Part shown: positions 10,450 through 23,165 of the stretch, one piece after another
Numbering within the stretch: the stretch's first letter is position 1
How the letters are laid out: each line of letters starts with the position of its first letter
Source: Leptodactylus fallax
Lineage: Eukaryota; Chordata; Amphibia; Anura; Leptodactylidae
Assembly: GCA_947044405.1 (NCBI GenBank)
Contig: CAMRHE010000021.1
Span: 11,268,501 to 11,332,500 of the forward strand
DNA length: 64,000 nucleotides
Direction of reading: 5' to 3'
The notes under the pieces: generated by a model
Seen by the model: the letters and a program-made list of their open reading frames with translations, nothing else
Databases searched by the model: none
Told to the model about the DNA's origin: nothing
Program-made: the position numbers and the translations under genes

Positions 10450-11548
10450 TCTCTCAGGGGCTCTGTAAAAACCAAACCACGGTCAGGTAGACCAACCAAA
10501 ATTTCGGCCACACTGCCCGGAAAATTGTTCGGGATGCAAAGAAAAACCCAAACATAACATCAGCTGAAATACAGGACTCTCTGAAAACTATCGGTGTGGC
10601 TGTTTCAAGATGCACAATAAGGAGGCACTTGAAGAAAAATGGGCTGCATGGTCGATTTGCCAGAAGAAATCCATTACTGCGCAAATGCCACAAAGAATCT
10701 AGCCTTCAATATGCCAAACACCACAGAAACAAGCCTCAAAACTTCTGGAACAAGGTAATTTGGAGTGATGAGACAAAAATCAAACTTTTTGGCCACAATC
10801 ATAAACGTTACATTTGGATAGGTTTGAACAAGGCCTATGATGAAAGGAACACCATTCCTACTGTAAAGCACGGAGGTGGATCACTGATGATGTGGGGATG
10901 TATGAACTTCAAAGGCACAGGAACCTTGGTCAAAGTTGAAGGAAAGATGAATGCAGCACGTTATCAGCAAACACTGGAGGCAAATTTGCACTCATCAGCC
11001 AGGAAGCTGCGCATGAGATGTACTTGGACGTTCCAACATGACAACGACCCAAAACACAAGGCCAAGTCGACCTGTCATTGGCTACAGCAGAAGAAAGTGA
11101 AGGTTCTGGAGTGGCCATCTCAGTCTCCTGACCTCAATATCATTGAGCCACTCTGGGGAGATCTCAAGCGCACAGTACATGCAAGACAGCCCAGGAATTT
11201 ACAGGAACTGGAGACTTTTTGCCAAGAAGAATGGGCAGTTTTACCATCTGAGAAAATAAAGACCCTCATCCACAACTACAACAAAAGACTTCAAGCTGTC
11301 ATTGATGTTAGAGGGGACAATACACGGTATTAAGAACTGGGGTATTATGAACTTTTGACCAGGGTCATTTTTATGTTTTTGGTTGTCATTATGATTTAGA
11401 AAGAGAAAACACAGAAGTTTGATAATAAATGGCTTCAACCAACCACTAACCATGAGTGGAGAAAAAGTTTTTGTGTTATCATTCATATTCTCTGAAAAAA
11501 GGCCAAAAAAACAAAAAATCTGCCAGGGTATGTAAACTTTTTAGCACA
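10450..11548 (+). mobile_element. Tc1-family transposon, 5'-truncated (second family)
   Basis: It retains the transposase and a right inverted end (GTATGTAAACTTTTTAGCAC, then AACTGTA). I found no matching left inverted repeat: similarity starts abruptly inside the DNA-binding region near 10465. It is a truncated insertion distinct from the CAGTGGGG and CAGTGGCTTGC families. Confidence 0.85.
10465..11333 (+). pseudogene. Tc1 transposase, N-terminally truncated
   Basis: The first piece (KPRSGRPTKISATLPG) is the GRPR-like hook between the two helix-turn-helix parts. A one-base shift near 10522 then moves to the frame that stays open to the stop at 11333. That frame holds KIVRDAKKNP, VSRCTIRRHLKKNGLHGR (paired-like HTH), WSDETKIKLFG, HDNDPKHKAK and SPDLNIIEPLW, giving all three catalytic acidic residues with DD34E spacing. 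It ends DVRGDNTRY. The catalytic domain is intact by eye, but the first HTH is missing, so the product would not bind DNA properly. Confidence 0.88.
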
Positions 11549-13399
11549 ACTGTAAATATATACAACCATAAGTCCTTGCTGGATGACTGTAGTATCATAA
11601 TAATATATTCCCTTTGATGATTTACTGGAGTCATCCTGTCTACTGGAAAAGCTAGAATATACATCACTCCAGGATTTCCCCTGCTGAGTTAACGAGGTTT
11701 ACACTTGTATGCAAACAAGGGATGGGTCTTTGACTGCAGACATTAGGTCTGTGAGGATCTCAGGGCATAGAAGGTGTGATAACAGTCAGTCACAAATGGA
11801 ATCCATATCCAAGATTAATCCCCCTTGGCTGATCTTGTACCACAACAAGTTATAAATTTATTATAGAGAAGGAGTAGAAATCTGATAGATCTGGCACTTA
11901 TATTAAGTTTTGGAGTTGGAAAACTGATTGTAATAATGTAAATAGCAGGGTAAATAAATTGTTGATCTTGAAGAATCTCAGAAGTTTACAGCTAACATGT
12001 GACCCTCTGAAGGACCACTGTGTTCTTAGTATATAACCATTGTGTCTGTGTACTGCTTTTTGTTCACTTTATATTCTGTATGTTACTTTGCAGAGAAGGG
12101 AAAATAATGGTTGTCATTTTGAATGCACTTCCATCTCCAAATGTTGTAGTTGCTAACAATACATCTAAAATAGAAGTAAGAATGAATATAAAGATACTTT
12201 CTATTGAATGTGTTCACATCACCACCAGACATGCATCATTGAATGCTTTGTTTGTCTCATAACATGTAGTATGAGATCTTGGAATTGTTGCAGTTTTCAT
12301 TTACTTTTTATTATAATAAGTTTACTTATGTAAACATCATGTTGTTTTTAACATATATTCTCATATTCCGGATGACAGACTATGCTAATATTTAGATACT
12401 GTAACCTATAGAAGCATAGAAAAGATTTGCAGTAACATTGATGTTTTGGTACTATGCAATGATGATACAAATTAAGACTAACAGATGCTCTGCAGAGAAA
12501 TAAGAGAAGCTTGTAAAAGATACACTTGTCGTTTCTCTTAGTCTTTGAGAAATTGATGGAGTGAAGCAAAATTGACTGCCAGAATCATGGAGAAGAGTAA
12601 AATGATCATTGGTAGAACATGGTGTTACAAAATTGTGCTGAGCTGTAAGGTTGTAAATGGTAGAGACATATAAAGTTGAGTCCTAGAGGAACAAAACATT
12701 CTTTCAACCATGCTGGTCTATGGAATTACTGATTTCTCAATCATTCAACTTCAAATCTCATAGGTAATATATAAAGATACTTAAAAAAAAACCAAAAAAA
12801 AACACCAGGCTAAAAAATAAAGATGCTAGTATTTCTTGAAGCTTTTTTCTGGTTTTTTTTTGTGTAAAGATACAGAGCAGGGTCGCTCACTGACTGCTGA
12901 GGTACACACTGCATAAATGTCACCAGTGCAGCATGGAGACAGAGAAGACAAGAACAAGCAGTAGTTTTCTCTCTCCTATCTGCTGGAGGATGTCAGTGCT
13001 GCACTACTAAGGCTAAATTCACATCTGTGTTGGAGTCTCCGTAAGAGATTCTGTCTAAAATTGGAATGACTGGGAGCTGAACACAACCTAGCGTAGGTGG
13101 AGAAACAGTCATTCCACTACACCGCCAATCGGTGCAAACAGACTGGAGTTGGGTCAGCTGAACAACTGAACTGTAGGTTGTTGTGATCCTTGAAAAAATG
13201 GGGGGTTGGTTTGTAGTGGAGTATGCAGTGTGGAGATGGAGGGCAGTTGTGAGGAGACAAGATGTCCAGCAGTAAGGACAGACAGGAAGAAAGGCTGTCT
13301 GCAGTGTAGCTTTAGCAGTCTGAGACAGACAGTGTAAGGTAAGAAAACTTTACACTGTGCCCAGTGGCACATCTTCCATGAGGCCGTTCTTTATAGCAT
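11549..13399. other. intronic stretch without a recognised gene
   Basis: AT-rich sequence. Family-D-like repeat sequence near 13012 (GGCTAAATTCACATCTGTGT) resembles 47995-48300. No exon or RNA gene is recognised. This is one of the longer stretches without clear transposons and could hide conserved non-coding elements, which one sequence cannot show. Confidence 0.5.
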
Positions 13400-13925
13400 A
13401 AACTGAGGGGCAGCATTCTTTTTTTTTAATCGTCCGCCACTTATTGTATTATTCAAATAGCTAGCAGCCGATAATTTACTCACCCATTCATGCTCCTGTC
13501 CAGGATGGACACTGTTTCTGTCTATAGGCAGCGCTGCACTTACATCACACCGCTGAAGAACGCCAGAGTGCTACGTTCAGTGTCCTAGCATTCTTCAGCA
13601 TTGGGTACAGTGGCCCTGGAGGTGGCAGTGGAGGCTGGCCTGGTCAGGAGTATGGATGGGTGAGTTTAATGATTGGCCGCTACCTATTGCAATAATACAG
13701 TAGATTCCGACCAAATATATTACTGTGTAGGCGCCATAAAAAAGGAGGTAATATACTGTGTTGGGGAAATAAAAAATGTGGGTCATATATTGTGTGGGTG
13801 GCCAAAAAAATGGGTGTCATATACTGTGGGGTGGCAAAAAGGGGGGGTCATATACTGTGTGAGGACCAAAAAGAAAGGGGGTTTTGGAGCTTGTGTGTTT
13901 ATCATTTATTTATCTTACTTGTAAC
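13400..13925. repeat. GC-richer repeat related in style to the 9186-9742 MITE, with an internal tandem array
   Basis: It opens GGGGCAGCATTCTTTTTTTT and has a GC-rich body. It then shows diverged tandem units of about 38 bp at 13745-13870 built on GTCATATACTGTG and GGCCAAAAA. The oligo-T/GC/tandem layout mirrors the hAT MITE at 9186-9742, but terminal repeats and target duplications are not visible. Confidence 0.45.
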
Positions 13926-13975
13926 TGTCAGTCACTGTCCCATCACTAACAATCTAATTTATCTCATCTAATCTA
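13926..13975. repeat. SINE fragment
   Basis: GTCAGTCACTGTCCCATCAC, then TAACAATCTAATTT, matches the body of the minus-strand SINE at 1978-2020 with a short deletion. Confidence 0.55.
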
Positions 13976-13976
13976 A

Positions 13977-13978
13977 AT

Positions 13979-14012
<34 letters not shown>
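13977..14012. repeat. (TCTA)n microsatellite
   Basis: About eight near-perfect TATC/TCTA units between AATTC and TTTGCTTC. Confidence 0.9.
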
Positions 14013-14015
<3 letters not shown>

Positions 14016-15665
14016 GCTTCTTCTTCTTTCTGTTATACAACCCCCAAATGAGCATCTTGATGAAAACTGACACTGACCTCTATTTCATATTTCACAAATA
14101 GACTGGGGGAAATTTTACCAGATTTACCTCTCCTCATAAAAACATCCACCAAACCTAAGACATTTCCCAGCCAAGACCTGTACCCACATCTTATCAATAA
14201 ATACAGTCCACATAACTAACATACAACTGGCACATTTTCATGTCTGTCCTGATCCTCCAATGTGATGTATATGATATTGTGTTCTAACTAGCCACCTAAA
14301 TTATTCTATATTAGAAACTTACACCCAAAAAGCTACAACCCAGGATGAACCTCTTAAATATTGTGCCCTTTTCTCTGAGCAATTCATTGGTAAACTTGCC
14401 TAAAGGGGCCACAGTGCTCTGAAAGCTTACAGATGTATTTTTTTGTATCACTCCTTAAAAATACTTTTTCTACACAAAAGTATTTCACATGACAAGGGTT
14501 ATTAAATGAATGTGAATTTCATTGGGATGAATTTTCTTGGTATTCCTCATAGATTGCAATATGGAAGAATAATCCTTTTAAATGTCTCAGTATTTGTTAC
14601 CTACAACATAATTCATCCCACTTTATTAGAGTGTGAATAATAAAATAGAATGGATAAAGTACAATTTCTGTAAAATCCATATTGTCAGCCTGTGGCTTAA
14701 AAACTCCTGAACCTTAAGGTATCACAGGACAAATATGCTGTCCTCGCCAAATTGGTGTAAATGAGCCATGTGACAAATGATATACAGTGCATGTCAAGGT
14801 TATTGGTTTTCGAGCACTGCAGTGGAAACCACTGAAAAATGCATCAGCAATAATTACTGATGGGAAGCAGCACAACAATCTGAGATCCTGAAGCTCGTCC
14901 CTTGGCAGTATATACATAAATATGTTGGGACCAATAAAACTGGAAAATGCTGAAATTTCATTAATATTCAGATGGAATTAATATGTAGAATTTTTTAATA
15001 TTCTTCTATTTTTTTTTTTTAAATAAATGATGCTTTCTTTAGAAGTATGTGGTATGTCAGGTGGATTTCCTCTTATATACCTATGATATACAATGTAAAT
15101 ACAGTGTGAATACAACCTAAAATCTTTGCTAAATAAAAATGAGAAAAGATGAATTTGATGCATGTATCCTTTTATCCTAAGTAACTATGTGACAACTTAA
15201 ATATGAACTGATGTGGATTATGTTGGCACTATATAAATAAAAAGTATTATTAGTATTATTAAGGAGCTACATTATATTATTCACTTAAATACATTTTTCT
15301 CAAGTTTTTATAGAGAAGGATCCCTTAAAAGGGGATTGAATCATAGACTTTATTTTAAAATTGTATAGTATCAGATTCTTTTTCACTTAGTAAATGGACA
15401 AGAGAATCCCTTGTCAAGAACTGCTTCATAATTAAAAGAACTGGCTATTAAGCTCAATACCAAAGGTAGTGGAATAAAAGCGTTGGCTGAATAGGTTTAT
15501 GCTCTTTTAGAAATGATTTTTCGAAACATTGGTTGTGGTCCTCAAAAGTGCTTCCACAAATGAGGTAGCTGTATTGAAACTCCATTTTAGTTCACTCTCT
15601 AATCTCTCTTATAGAACCTGGTGGAGGAGAGGGTGGGAAGAAAGGAAAGTTTTAGATAATCATGT
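14013..15665. other. intronic stretch without a recognised gene
   Basis: AT-rich. 15218-15260 (GGCACTATATAAATAAAAAG, then TATTATTAGTATTATT) resembles the 3' tail of the SINE in the + orientation. Nothing else is recognised. Confidence 0.5.
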
Positions 15666-15786
15666 GTGTAGGGCTAAGGCCCCACATTGCGGAAAATCAG
15701 CTTTTTTTATTGCAGATTTTGCTGCGTTTTTTTGAGCCAAAACTAGGAGTGGATTGAGCAGAAGGGAGAAGTATAATAGCTTCATA

Positions 15787-17395
15787 TAGTGGCTTGCAAA
15801 AATATTCATACCCCTTGAACTTTTTCACATTTTGTCACCTTACAATCACAAACTTAAATGTATTTTATTAAGATTTTAAGTGATAGATCAACACAAAGTA
15901 GCAGATAATTGTGAGGTGGAAGGAAAATGATACATGGTTTTCAAAACTGTAATCAAATAAAAATCTGAAAAGTGTGACGTGCAAAAGTATTCAGCCCCCC
16001 TATATCAATACTTTGTAGAGCCACCTTTAGCTGCAATTATAGCTACAAGTCTTTTGGGGTATGTCTCTACCAGCTTTGCACATCTAGAGACTGAGATTTT
16101 TGCCCATTCTTCTTTGCAAAATAGCTCAAGCTCAGCCAGATTGGATGGAGAGCGTCTGTGAACAGCAATTTTTCTTGTCTTGCCACAGATGCTCAATGGG
16201 ATTTAGGTCTGGACTTTGACTGGGCCATTCTAACACATGAATATTCTTTGATCTAAACCATTCCACTGTAACTCTGGCTGTATGTTTAGGGTCATTGTCT
16301 TGCTGTAATCTCCTTCCAAGTCTCAAGTCTTTTGCAGCCTCCAACAGGTTTTCTTCCAGGATAGCCCTGTATTTAGCTCCATCCATCTTCCCATCAACTC
16401 TGAGCAGCTTCCCTGTCCGTGCTGAAGAAAAGCATCCCCACAGCACGATGCTGCCACCACCATGTTTCACAGTGGGGATGGTGTGTTCAGGGTGATGAGC
16501 AGTGTTACTTTTCCACCACACACAGTGCTTTACATTTAGGCCAAAAAGTTCAACTTTAGTCTCATCTGACCAGAGAACCTTCTTCCACATGTTTGCTGTG
16601 TCCCCTATATGGCTTGTGGCAAACTGGAAACGGTACTTCTTAGGTTTTTCTTTCAGCAATGGTTTTCTTCTTGCCACTCTACCATAAAGACCAGATTTGT
16701 GGAGTGCATGACTTATAGTTGTCTTGTGAACAGATTCTCCCACCTGAGCTGTGGATTTCTGCAGCTCCTCCACAGTGACCATGGGCCTCTTGGCTGCTTC
16801 TCTGACCAGTGCTCTCCTTGCTCAATCTGTTAGTTTAGGTGGACGGCCATGTCTTGGTAGGTTTGCAGTTGTAGAATACTTTTTCCATTTTTGGATGATG
16901 GATTGAACAGCGCTCCTTGGGATGCTCAAAGCTTGGGGTATGTTTTTATAACCTAACCCTGCTTTAAACTTCTTCACAACTTTATCTCTGACCTGTCTGG
17001 TGAGTTCCTTGGTCTTCACTCTGTTTGTTCACTAGTGTTCTCTAACAAACCACTGAGGCCTTCACAGAACAGATGGATTTATATTGAGACTAAATTACAC
17101 ACATCTGGACTCCATTAACTTATTAAGTGACTTCTGAAGGCAATTGATTGCCCTGGATTTTATTTAGGGGTATCCAAGTACAGGGGACTGAATTCTTTTG
17201 CATGTCACACTTTTCAGATTTTTATTTGATTAAAATTTTGAAAACCATTTATAATTTTCGTTCCACTTCACAATTATGTGCTTCTTTGTGTTGGTCTATC
17301 ACTTAAAATCTCAATAAAATACATCTAAGTTTGTGCTTGTAAGGTAACAAAATGTGAAAAGGTTCAAGGGGTATGAATACTTTTGCAAGCCACTG
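15787..17395 (-). mobile_element. Tc1-family DNA transposon, copy 3 (CAGTGGCTTGC family)
   Basis: The inverted ends are (T)AGTGGCTTGCAAAAATATTC on the left and GAATACTTTTGCAAGCCACTG on the right, extending inward through CCCCTTGAACTTTTTCACAT. A full-length but broken transposase lies between them on the minus strand. A fragment of the same family is at 35357-36001. Confidence 0.9.
16005..17019 (-). pseudogene. Tc1 transposase pseudogene, copy 3
   Basis: It starts MKTKELTRQVRDKVVKKFKA (first HTH, with IPRSAVQSIIQKWKKY) and runs to an in-frame TGA at 16822, replacing an Arg codon. It resumes with the second HTH ([20 protein letters not shown]) and the catalytic domain ([28 protein letters not shown]). 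A small in-frame deletion removes residues before DNDPKH, and the usual His is Gln. A frameshift near 16180 separates the C-terminus (63 codons, ending GGSTKY). It is inactive. Confidence 0.88.
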
Positions 17396-17470
17396 TGTAT
17401 ATTACCCATTCCTTTTGCAAAATCTGAAACAAGAAAAAGCAGCTTTTCCACAAAATGGAGCCTTAGACAA

Positions 17471-17700
17471 GAAGAAAAACGCTGCATTTTACAGTACCAC
17501 TGTTTTAATTTCATCCATACATTGCAGAAAAAAGAGCTGCGGAAAAGCTATTTTTTTTTTTTTTTTAAATGCAGCATGTTAATTTTGGTTGAGGAATAGA
17601 AATAGTTTTCTCTATAGATTTAATAGGGGAAGGAAAAAAGCTGAGAAAAACGCAGCAAAACTCAATGAAAAATGCAGTAGAAAAAAATGTGATGCGTTAT
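17471..17700. repeat. foldback repeat family A, partial copy
   Basis: CCATACATTGCAGAAAAAAG, GAGCTGCGGAAAAGC and AAACGCAGCAAAACTC ... ATGCAGTAG match the arms of the family-A foldback repeat. The boundaries are blurred. Confidence 0.45.
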
Positions 17701-17939
17701 ATGATTAGCTGATCAGAGATGCCCTGTCTTGGCATCCATTTCTCTGTCAGTAGCATGTTATGGTGGCCATTTATATAGATGGTTGTCAAAATTATTCAAG
17801 AACATGCAGCTTTGCTAAAGTAACTCTCTGTTTTGGTATGGAAAATGTTTTTTTTGTTTTTTAAATATAATTATAATTTTATTTATATTATCATTATTAA
17901 ATAATAATTATACTATCACTGTTGTCATCAAAAATTGCA

Positions 17940-18130
17940 ATACAATACATGTGAATGGGGTTATTCACATGAGAGATTTTTTTGTTTGTCTGTCTTATTT
18001 TTACCCGTTTTCAAGGATCACAAATCTATGAGGGGTCTGTGAAAATGGGTACCCCTTGGATGCAAAATGCCTGTGAAAAATTAACCCTTTTCTCTGCCAT
18101 TTTGCTCATCGGTCATGTTAAAATAGCCTT
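17940..18130. repeat. family C repeat fragment
   Basis: CACATGAGAGATTTT, GTGAAAATGGGTACCCCTTG and TGCCTGTGAAAAATTAACCC match the family seen fully at 27066-27350, 44590-45025 and 50360-50665. Confidence 0.45.
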
Positions 18131-19680
18131 ACTGGATTACTTGAAGAAGAAATCCAGCTGAGAGAAAATAACTTCATACAGTTCAGTTTCTCTGTGATAG
18201 AACTGAGATACACTCCCACCTTTGCTTGAGATATACACATAGTAACAGAGGAAGGGGAATGGGAGCAAGTATAGCTAAGCTCTACTCAAAGCTTCTGCAT
18301 GGTCAGCCTTTCCAGTATTTATTGCCACGGGAAGTATACAGCTGCATACATTTTTGTAACAGCAGTATTTGAAAATGCAGTCACCTATCCTTTCAAAAGT
18401 TGGGGCTATATGCCCATAGTGAATTACTTTGTGCTGGCGCAGCAATAATCTAGTAATTCCAAAATAAAAATATAATAAAATGCTAAGTGACCAAATATTT
18501 CCCTGCAATCTTGCTGCAAATGTCTGAAAGTGACATGTATTGTACAAACTCCTTTAGTCAGCTTTAATTAATCAAGATAGCAATATATGGAAATATGTCA
18601 GGAAAGCAAGCGTCAGGGGATTGTAAGCAAAGATATGTCAAAGACAATAAATGTAGCAACAAACTATGGACAAATCTATTGTGATGGAAATGGTGCAGTC
18701 AGCTTTGGAGACATAGCATTTATGTCCATTAGAACTTATTCCTAAATCTTTAAACAAGCTCTTGTCCCCATACAGATTATATAGTACTCAGAGTAAACTT
18801 TTTATCACTTATTTGCTGGAAAAAATTGGGCGATCACTTTGTATAAAAATGAAATTATTTTTATGCCACCCAACCATACTGTCAGGGACTATTTTCCCTG
18901 TTAAGGACACATTATAGACGTCATAGACATATATAATAATGTGCTGATATCATAGAATCAATGTTATATCAAATCCACATGAATTGCTACTTTTCAATAG
19001 TTTTGTGTCCTTTAATAAATCCTATACACCAGCTAAAGGCAAGAGATGTCCTAAACAAAATGATAGTCTTTCTTCTTGGACGTCATAGTGATGATGTCAG
19101 TGGGGCAAAGTGCACATATTTGCTACTGATATACATGAAAAAATGCAGGGAATATTTTGTGATCTAAATGCTTCTGGTTTAGGCAATTATGTTAAATTAC
19201 AAAAAGAAAGAAGGAAATGTGATTTTCTCTCTATTATTCCCATTTAATTCACTAAATAAAACCTAACAATTAAAAAGATCTCACTACCACATTAAAGCCC
19301 AATCTATGCCCCCTCCCAAAAAATATACATATATTTCGCCAAAGTGGTAAAAAAAAATACATACTGTATATATTAACCATTTGAATGTTTAATTCAAATA
19401 AGTGAAATTCTGCTCTGAATATTTGGGCATTAGAACTCTTGTTCTTGAAAGTGTTGAATGGCAATTATACCCCTTTATACAGTAAAGAATATTGAACGAT
19501 CCTTATTAATATTGTTAAATGAAGCCAACCCTATCATTATCCCTGGATATATAGTCAGTTAATAGAAAATCTTGCATTTTTATCATACATTTCTATTCAC
19601 TTTTTGCTTTTAACTTTGTTACAGACTAATTTCCCCATTTTTTTTTTCGTTTTCTTGCTGTTACTCACAGCTTTACCTAG
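18131..19680. other. intronic stretch without a recognised gene
   Basis: AT-rich sequence with no transposon ends, domain or RNA gene recognised. Confidence 0.5.
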
Positions 19681-19682
19681 TA

Positions 19683-20049
19683 CAGGTGCATCTCAATAAA
19701 TTAGAATATCTTTGAAACATTCATTCATTTCAGTAATTCAGTAATTCATTTCATAATCAGCATCTTCCATGATTGTGTGTCCTACTGAACCAGACTGAGG
19801 GACCATTTAAAGGCTTAGGAAACCTTGGCAGGTGACACACTGAATTTACAATACTGAACTTTTTCACAATATTCAAATTTTCTTAGATTTGGGTTTTCAT
19901 TACCTGTAATCCATATTCAACATTTACAGAAATAAAACACTTGAAATAGAACACTCTGTTTGTAAAGAATCTAGAAAATATAGGAGGTCACTTTTTTAAT
20001 TTAATTACTGAAAGAAATAATGATATTCTAATTTATTGAGATGCACCTG
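19683..20049. mobile_element. MITE with perfect 28-bp terminal inverted repeats and TA duplication
   Basis: It starts CAGGTGCATCTCAATAAATT and ends with the exact reverse complement. The inverted match runs 28 bases without a mismatch by eye and is flanked by TA (19681-19682 and 20050-20051). It is 367 bp and non-coding. The ends and TA target put it in the Tc1/mariner superfamily as a deletion derivative. Perfect ends suggest it is young or its family was recently mobile. Confidence 0.88.
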
Positions 20050-20051
20050 TA

Positions 20052-20808
20052 TTTGGTTGTACAACAAATTTTGATAAATATTGGCACATCTAGTTTTAGA
20101 AAATTTTTCTTGCTTCACTTGAAAAGGGGAGAATTTACTGGAAAGGTGGTTTGACTTATACATGGCAAAATGCCCCAAACTGCACCTAACTTATGGGGTA
20201 AAAGCCAACTAATATGTGATATAAGCCTAGATTGTCTTAAGAGCCACAAAAATTATCATCCATCATTTCAGACTGCCTGTCTAATGCACAAGAGAGTGAA
20301 AAACAGACCTGTAACAATGTCTGTTTTTACAACAATTGGAGTCAATGGTTGGTTATTTATCTCTTGCCCCTTTTTTGGCCATATTTTTAGACTCGCTTTA
20401 CTGTGGTGTTTATTTATGATGTCGGTGCACCTCCTCTTAAATGTTGTCCACATGTTAGTTAGTTTAGATGCACCCTTTTAGACCATGAGCACTTTGCCCC
20501 TTTTTTGTTCAAAAAGGTGCAATTGCTTAAAAATTGTGCAATTGCCCCTTTTTTAATGTTTTCTGACTTGATGGGCTGTTTTACACTGCCTATGGACCGG
20601 AGTGCATTTTTAAAAAAGGCGCAAGTCATAAATGCACAGTGAAAAGGATCTCCATTAAGGCCACAAACCGTTTTCTCACCAAAAAGCAAAAGTGGCGAGG
20701 GCAGCATAACACCTGGAAAAAAAAAGGAGCAAATGCTTCACAAATGAAGCATAGAGCAAAAAAGACTTCAAAAAGGCACAATTTACACAAAAACAAGGCG
20801 CAAGTAGG
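20052..20808. other. repeat-like AT-rich stretch hosting the TTAA element
   Basis: It contains many AAAAGG/GCAC motifs (AAAAAGGCGCAAG, GGCACAATTTACAC) and ends at the TTAA where the 3.9-kb element begins. The element's right flank continues with AATAAATGTGCCCC. The host sequence is probably an older repeat cut in two. Confidence 0.45.
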
Positions 20809-21279
20809 TTAACCGGTTAAGGACCGGGCCTAAAAGTGACTTATGGACATGGCCTCATTTTTCAAAACTGACATGTGTAACTTTATATGGCAATAGCTTT
20901 GAGACGCTATAACTTACACAAGTGATTTTGAGAATATTTTTTCATGACATATTGTACTTCATGTTAGTGGTAAACATTGATCAATATTTTTGTATTTATT
21001 TATAAAAAATTAGGAAATTTGATGGAAACTTGGGGGAAAAAAATAAATAAATAAATAAATCACAATTTTCACCAAAATACATGAATAAATATTATCTACC
21101 ATATCTCTGCTTTATATTGGCATCATCTTTTAATCGTCCTTTAATTTATTTTGGATGTTAGAAGGCTTTACAAGTGTAACAGCGATTTTCCAGATTTACA
21201 AGAAAATTTCTCAAACTCATTTTTTAGGGACCACTTCAGTTCTGAAGGGGATTATAAAGGCCTATATATTAGAAACCCC

Positions 21280-22330
21280 CATAAATTACCCCATTTTCAA
21301 AACTGCACCCCTCAAATAATTCAAAACAGCATTTGGGAAGTTTGTTAACCGTTTAAGCATTTCACAGGAATTAAAACAATATGGAGGTGAAATTTAGACA
21401 TTTCATTTTTATCAAATAATATATTCATGTATCCCTATAATTACACATTCACAAAGGGTTGAAGGAGAAAATGCATCTCACAGTTTGTAGTGCAATTTCT
21501 CCCGAGCATAGAAATACCCCACATGTGGGTGTAAACTGATTTTTGGGCACACGGCAGCGCAGATTTTGCAGGAATAGTTTTCAGGTACCATGTCTCATTT
21601 GCAGAGCCCCTAGAGTACCAATACATTGGAAACCACCCAAAAATGACCCCATTTTGGAAACTACACCCGTGACAGAATTTATCAAGGGGTATAGTAGGCA
21701 TTTTGACCCCACAGCTATTTCACAGATTTTATTAACATTGGGATGTGTAAATGAAAAATTACTAAAACATCACACACCACAGCTTGTTACACAATTTCTC
21801 CTGAACACAGAAATGCCCCATATGTGTTTGTAAACTGCTGTATGGGTACATGGTGGGGCTCAGAATGGAAAGACTTTTGGAGGCAGATTTTGCTCGAATA
21901 GTTTTCAGGTGCCATATTGCAATTGCAGAGCCCCTAAAGTACCAATACAATGGAAACCCCCCAAAAGTGACCCCATTTTAGAAACTACACCCCTCAAGGA
22001 ATTTCTCAAGGGGTATTATCATTTTGAGCCTAAAAGTGCTTTCCAAAAATTAATGTACAAAGTGAAAATTGAAATTTTTAAGAAATATGCCATTTTGGTG
22101 CCCAATACGTTGTACCCACTTTGAGTCATCAGAGGCATGCACTCCTAAAACTATTAAGTGGGTTATCCAGGGTACAAAAAAATTATATATGTAGGTGTAA
22201 ACTGCTGCTTGGGCACACAGCAGGTTTCAGACGGGAAGGGGCACTGCGCTTTTTAGCTTTTGGAGAACAGATTTAGAGGGACTTTCTGGATGCCATGTTG
22301 TTTTTGCAGATCCCTGGAATTCCCCAAGAA
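21280..22330. repeat. diverged tandem units inside the TTAA element
   Basis: At least three units of about 300-350 bp recur in the same orientation. Each contains CAGAGCCCCTAAAGTACCAA, CCCATTTTGGAAACTAC, a (T)CAAGGGGT block, ACACACCACAG-like sequence and CCCCACATGTG ... GTAAACTG. Examples start near 21285, 21600 and 21925. The units are too diverged to be a simple satellite. Confidence 0.6.
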
Positions 22331-23165
22331 GTGACCCCATTTTGTAGGGGCAATTTTAGGGTCTCTGCAAATATGACATAATGTCCAAAATCCAACAATC
22401 TAAATCTACGCTCCAAAAGCCACATAGCACTCCTTCACATCTGCACCCTCCTGTATGCAGTTTACGCCCACATGTATGACGCTGTTGTACCCAGGATAAT
22501 GTACTTAATGTCATATGTGGGTATAAACTGCTGTTTGGGCACAGTCTGGCACAGAAGGGAAGGAGCGCTATTTTGATTTTTGGAGCACAGTTTGGTTTTT
22601 GGACACCATGCCACTTTTGCAGAGCCCCTGAATTGTCAGTAAAGTAAAATCTGCAGACATGTGATCCCAAACTACATCACTGAAGGGATTTATCAAGTGG
22701 CGTAGCGAGCATTTTAGCAACACTTGGAGGTTAAAAATGCTCACTGTACCCCTGGATAAATTCCTTCAGGGGTGCAGTTTCCAAAATGGGGACACATGTC
22801 AGGGGATTCCACTTTACTGGCATTTCAGGAGCTCTGCAAAAGTGGCATGACGTCAAAAAGCTAAACTGTCTAAATCTGTGCTCCAAAAACCAAATATCGC
22901 TCATTCACATTCTGTGCCCAGCTGTGCCCAAACAGCAGTTTATACACAGATATGACATTAAGTACGTTATCCTGGGTACACCAGTGTCATACATGTGGGC
23001 ATAACCTGCAATTTGGGCACACAGCAGGGCGCAGATGTGAAGGAGTGATATGTGGCTTTTGGAGTGCAGATTCAGATGTTTGGTATCTGGATGCCATGTT
23101 ATTTTTGCAGAGCCTCTAAGGTACCAGAAAAGTGTAATCCCCTAAGGAGTGACCCCATTTTGAAA
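22330..23165. repeat. large imperfect palindrome (arms about 375-400 bp)
   Basis: The left arm runs from about 22330 to 22706 and the right arm from about 22735 to 23165, in inverse order. The centre is GAGCATTTT ... AAAATGCTC. Paired landmarks include GTACCCAGGATAATGTAC with GTTATCCTGGGTAC, CATGTATGACGCTG with GTGTCATACATG, and CCACATAGCACTCC with GGAGTGATATGTGG. It can form a very long hairpin. Confidence 0.75.

Larger units (their letters stand above)
15670..17470. repeat. foldback repeat family A, split by a Tc1 element
   Basis: The left arm is GGCTAAGGCCCCACATTGCG ... TTGAGCCAAAAC ... GAAGTATAATAGCTTC (15670-15785). The right arm is TTTTGCAAAATCTGAAAC ... AAAATGGAGCCTTAG (17410-17467). 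The two arms are complementary and the Tc1 at 15787-17395 sits between them, so the Tc1 is younger. Confidence 0.6.

Noticed and set aside
20170..20481. 103-codon + strand open frame
   Set aside because: It lies in AT-rich repeat-like sequence with no domain, and the length is within chance expectation.
21280..23165. CRISPR-like or satellite array
   Set aside because: Units are long, diverged and partly inverted, and the sequence is eukaryotic. There are no short direct repeats with unique spacers.
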